The notes beneath the pieces are model-generated. The model searched no databases. It saw only the letters and a list, made by a program, of their open reading frames with translations, and was not told where the DNA came from. A DNA stretch of 9,594 bases from Pseudomonadota bacterium (lineage in GTDB: Bacteria; Pseudomonadota; Gammaproteobacteria; Burkholderiales; Ferrovaceae). The position numbers were made by a program, and so were the translations under genes. The stretch covers positions 1 through 9,594 of the forward strand of contig JAJYQG010000106.1 in the NCBI GenBank assembly GCA_021794775.1. Reading direction: 5' to 3'. Numbering within the stretch: position 1 is the first letter of the stretch; every line of letters starts with the position of its first letter. Below, piece by piece: positions 6,785 to 9,594 of the stretch.

Positions 6785-7966
6785 TTAGTTATCCCCTGGC
6801 TTCTTTACGTTCATGGACCAAGCCACCCCCAGCCAGAGAAGGGTAAGGCCCAGGGTCATCAGCGATACGGCTGAAGCCCCCACATGCTGAGAAAGATACC
6901 CTGCCATCGTTGCGCCACTGAACGTTCCCAGAAACTGAACCGTGCTGTAAACCCCACTGGCCGTTCCTTTGGCCTGTGGAGGAGCCACCAATGTCACCAA
7001 CGAAGGCAAACTGGCCTCAAGGACATTGAATCCCACGAAAAACACAGTCAGCGCCAGCGCAATGCCCCCTACGCTGCCCAGGGAGAAACGCATCAAAATT
7101 TGAGCCGACAGCACCACCACCACAGCCCCAAGAAACACCTGCTTGCGCCATTTCCCATGGGCAAAAGCCACCGGCGGGACCATCAAAATGAAAGAGGCTA
7201 TCATCACCGGCAGATAGAGCTTCCAATGATCCGGCTGAGCAAGACCCGCATGCATCAAGGCTGCGGGCACCACCACAAAAGTAGCCATGAGCGAACTGTG
7301 GAGTACGAAAATACCGAGGTTGAGGCGCAGCAGTTCCTTATGCCCTAGCACGCTCGCAAAGGATACGCGATCGATGATCTGGGTAGCCACAGGCGTGGGG
7401 ACAATCCAATGAGCAACGCCGATGGCCAGCAACGCCAGGATGCCGGTCAGTACGAACAACCCTGGCACACCAATCAAAGGATACAGCAGCGGCGATAACG
7501 CCATGGAAGCCGTGAAGGTCAACCCAATGGTAACACCGATCATCGCCATCGCCGATGTGCGGTTTTCCTCGCGCGTCAGATCACCCACCATGGCAATCAA
7601 TGCCGCTGCAATGGCTCCTGCTCCCTGGATGGCCCGTCCCACCACCACCCCCTCGATGGTATGGGCCTGGGCTGCGACAAAACTGCCAATGGCGAACACC
7701 AATAACCCCCCAATGATGACAGGCTTGCGCCCAATGCGATCCGACAACCAACCAAGCGGGATCTGCAGCAGAGCTTGAGTCAAGCCATACGCACCCAAGG
7801 CCAACCCAACCCAAGTCTTATCCTCTCCCCCCGCCAACTGTGTCGAAGCGTACAGCGTGAACACAGGCAAAATAATGAACATGCCCAACATGCGCAATCC
7901 AAAAATGCTGGCCAGACTAAGGCTCGCCCGCCTTTCCATGGGTGTCATACTAGAACGCTTTCTCAT
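6785..7966 (-). CDS. MFS transporter, drug/H+ antiporter-like
   Basis: A 393-residue major facilitator protein of the inner membrane, with about 12 hydrophobic segments through its length. The loop 2-3 signature motif A, GWLSDRIGRKP, is at 72-82, and RAIQGAGAI (111-119) fits motif B with its conserved arginine. The following segment GVTIGLTFTASMALSPLLYPLIG (144-166) resembles the antiporter motif C region. This points to proton-coupled export of small molecules; the substrate cannot be told. Start choice is uncertain: the ATG at 7966 has no clear Shine-Dalgarno, and ATGs at 7948 and 7939 would leave all membrane segments intact. The position between ssb and uvrA is one I recall from pseudomonads and relatives, and the short gap suggests that ssb is partly transcribed from here. 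Confidence 0.9.
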   Translation of the reverse strand: MRKRSSMTPMERRASLSLASIFGLRMLGMFIILPVFTLYASTQLAGGEDKTWVGLALGAYGLTQALLQIPLGWLSDRIGRKPVIIGGLLVFAIGSFVAAQAHTIEGVVVGRAIQGAGAIAAALIAMVGDLTREENRTSAMAMIGVTIGLTFTASMALSPLLYPLIGVPGLFVLTGILALLAIGVAHWIVPTPVATQIIDRVSFASVLGHKELLRLNLGIFVLHSSLMATFVVVPAALMHAGLAQPDHWKLYLPVMIASFILMVPPVAFAHGKWRKQVFLGAVVVVLSAQILMRFSLGSVGGIALALTVFFVGFNVLEASLPSLVTLVAPPQAKGTASGVYSTVQFLGTFSGATMAGYLSQHVGASAVSLMTLGLTLLWLGVAWSMNVKKPGDN

Positions 7967-7977
7967 GGGTAACCGAT

Positions 7978-8006
7978 CTGAAAAATGTGGTGGTTTGGCG
8001 TATATT
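7978..8006 (+). promoter_or_regulatory. Sigma-70 type promoter for uvrA
   Basis: CTGAAA (7978-7983, four of six matches to TTGACA) and TATATT (8001-8006, five of six to TATAAT) are separated by exactly 17 bases. Transcription would begin near 8012-8014, about 30 bases before the GTG. The A/T-rich -10 region also contains TGATAATAT on the minus strand, a weak extended -10 for the divergent MFS gene, so the two promoters may overlap. No LexA-type CTG-N10-CAG palindrome was seen. Confidence 0.5.
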
Positions 8007-8043
8007 ATCAGGTTAAGCCCCCTTATTCAGAATTGCCTTCCCC

Positions 8044-9594
8044 GTGACCCAAGACCTGCTGCGTATCCGCGGTGCTCGCACCCACAACCTCAAGAACATC
8101 GATCTTGACCTTCCGAGACATAGCCTGGTCGTCATCACAGGCCTCTCGGGTTCCGGAAAATCTTCGCTGGCCTTCGATACCCTTTATGCCGAAGGTCAAC
8201 GCCGTTATGTCGAGTCGCTTTCGGCCTATGCTCGCCAATTCTTGCAAATGATGGAAAAGCCCGATGTGGACCTGATTGAAGGGCTATCGCCCGCCATCGC
8301 CATCGAACAGAAAGCCACCAGCCATAATCCCCGTTCCACCGTGGGCACCGTGACAGAAATTCACGACTACCTGCGTTTGCTGTTTGCCAGGGCAGGAGAA
8401 CCTCACTGTCCCGAGCATGATCTTCCCCTGTCCGCCCAGACAGTCTCCCAAATGGTCGATGCTGTTCTGGCTTTACCTGCGGATACACGAATCATGATTC
8501 TTGCTCCGCTGGTGACCGAACGGAAGGGGCAGCAAACCGAATTGATCGATGAACTGCGCGCCCAAGGGTTTGTGCGGCTGCGCATCGACGGAGAAGTCCG
8601 GGATATCGATGCCATCCCGACTCTGGCGAAAACGCGCAAACATACCCTGGAAATTGTGGTCGATCGACTGAAAGTCAAACCCGATGCACGTCAACGCCTC
8701 GCAGAATCCTTCGAAACAGCCCTGCGACAGGCAGAAGGCCGTGTCCTTGTCTGCGGCATCGACGAACCGCTAACCCTTACCTTTTCGTCGCGCTTTGCCT
8801 GCCCCATATGCCATACGGGACTGGCCGAACTTGAACCGCGTCTGTTTTCTTTCAACAATCCGATGGGCGCTTGCCCACGTTGTGATGGTCTGGGGCAAAT
8901 CAGTTTTTTCGACCCCAACCGCGTCGTCGCTTTCCCCAACTTGAGCCTGGCTTCCGGAGCCATCAAAAGTTGGGACCAACGCAACCAATTTTACTTTCAA
9001 ATGTTGCGCGACTTGGCCGAACATTACGCTTTCGATCTCCATGCGCCTTTTGAGACGCTCTCCGAAGAAGTTCGTCAAGCCATTCTTTACGGATCAGGAA
9101 AACACAAAATTCACTTTCACGCCCTCGGTGGCCGTAGTCATGGCAACGCGCGCGAAGCAACCTTTGAAGGCATCATCCCCAACCTCGAACGGCGCTACCG
9201 GGAAACCGATTCCAGCCTGATCCGCGAAGAACTGAGCCGGTTGCGTGCTCAACGCATCTGCCCTGATTGTGATGGCGCCCGTTTGCGCCGCGAAGCGCGG
9301 CATGTTCGTGTGGCCGGCTATCGCATGCACGAACTCAACCGCCTGCCATTGAAAGAAGCTGAATCCATTTTCCGAACCATGACCCTCGATGGTCACAAGC
9401 AGGCCATCGCCGACAAGATTCTCAAGGAAATCAGTGCGCGTCTACAATTTCTCAACAATGTTGGCCTTGATTATCTGCAGCTTGACCGCTCGGCAGAAAC
9501 CCTTTCAGGCGGTGAAGCCCAGCGCATACGTTTGGCATCCCAGATAGGCTCTGGACTCACGGGAGTCATGTATGTTCTGGATGAGCCCTCCATC
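8044..9594 (+). CDS. uvrA: Excinuclease ABC subunit A (UvrA), C-terminus beyond window
   Basis: The damage-recognition ATPase of nucleotide excision repair, which loads UvrB onto lesions. The first 517 residues are present, against about 940 in E. coli UvrA. After [14 protein letters not shown] comes Walker A GLSGSGKS (33-40). The insertion region contains C253-x2-C256 and C277-x2-C280, the first zinc module, around the conserved [16 protein letters not shown] further CxxC lies at C406/C409 ([16 protein letters not shown]). The first ABC signature LSGGEAQR is at 487-494 and Walker B VMYVLDEP at 508-515, right at the window edge. The frame is open without interruption. The GTG at 8044 is the best start: an in-frame TAA lies at 8014-8016, no ATG intervenes, and the resulting N-terminus matches family length. 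No Shine-Dalgarno is evident. The gene is divergent from the MFS/ssb pair. Confidence 0.97.
   Translation, partial: MTQDLLRIRGARTHNLKNIDLDLPRHSLVVITGLSGSGKSSLAFDTLYAEGQRRYVESLSAYARQFLQMMEKPDVDLIEGLSPAIAIEQKATSHNPRSTVGTVTEIHDYLRLLFARAGEPHCPEHDLPLSAQTVSQMVDAVLALPADTRIMILAPLVTERKGQQTELIDELRAQGFVRLRIDGEVRDIDAIPTLAKTRKHTLEIVVDRLKVKPDARQRLAESFETALRQAEGRVLVCGIDEPLTLTFSSRFACPICHTGLAELEPRLFSFNNPMGACPRCDGLGQISFFDPNRVVAFPNLSLASGAIKSWDQRNQFYFQMLRDLAEHYAFDLHAPFETLSEEVRQAILYGSGKHKIHFHALGGRSHGNAREATFEGIIPNLERRYRETDSSLIREELSRLRAQRICPDCDGARLRREARHVRVAGYRMHELNRLPLKEAESIFRTMTLDGHKQAIADKILKEISARLQFLNNVGLDYLQLDRSAETLSGGEAQRIRLASQIGSGLTGVMYVLDEPSI

Noticed and set aside
7838..7855. CTGT...ACAG palindrome-like sequence inside the MFS gene, considered as a LexA site
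   Set aside because: The half-sites give CTG-N12-CAG, two bases longer than the E. coli CTG-N10-CAG spacing, and the site lies in coding sequence away from the promoters.

Overview
The window looks like ordinary chromosome from a Gram-negative proteobacterium. GC content is by eye in the high 50s percent. The signs are a secreted M16 peptidase, the fmdB-like/DUF502/aspS gene order, and an MFS/ssb pair divergent from uvrA, an arrangement familiar from gamma- and beta-proteobacteria. The AspRS carries residues associated with non-discriminating enzymes of the Pseudomonas type. I cannot fix the genus; a beta-, gamma- or Acidithiobacillia-type lineage fits best.

Layout. (1) Positions 1-1755, minus strand: the N-terminal 585 residues of an exported M16 zinc metalloprotease, cut by the window edge. 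(2) Positions 1756-1944: a divergent spacer with an extended -10 promoter reading right. (3) Positions 1945-6198, plus strand: a compact run of four genes. These are an FmdB-type zinc-ribbon protein, a DUF502 two-helix membrane protein overlapping it by 4 bases, aspS, and a TPR/ATP-grasp-like fusion protein starting 5 bases after the aspS stop. (4) Positions 6199-6298: a convergent junction with two hairpins, one with a U-rich tail that suits termination of ssb. (5) Positions 6299-7966, minus strand: ssb preceded by an MFS drug/H+ antiporter-like gene 18 bases upstream. (6) Positions 7967-8043: a short divergent promoter region. (7) Positions 8044-9594, plus strand: the first 517 residues of UvrA from a GTG start, cut by the window edge just after Walker B of the first ATPase domain.

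Functional themes are translation (aspS), envelope and protein turnover (M16 peptidase, DUF502 protein), DNA maintenance (ssb, uvrA) and efflux (MFS). The least explained gene is the TPR/ATP-grasp-like fusion. Its C-terminal half has an ATP-grasp-like metal-binding strand, but arginine sits where a nucleotide-binding lysine might be expected. I saw no mobile elements, CRISPR arrays, tRNA or rRNA genes. The window is mainly housekeeping; the fusion protein is the best candidate for undescribed biology.
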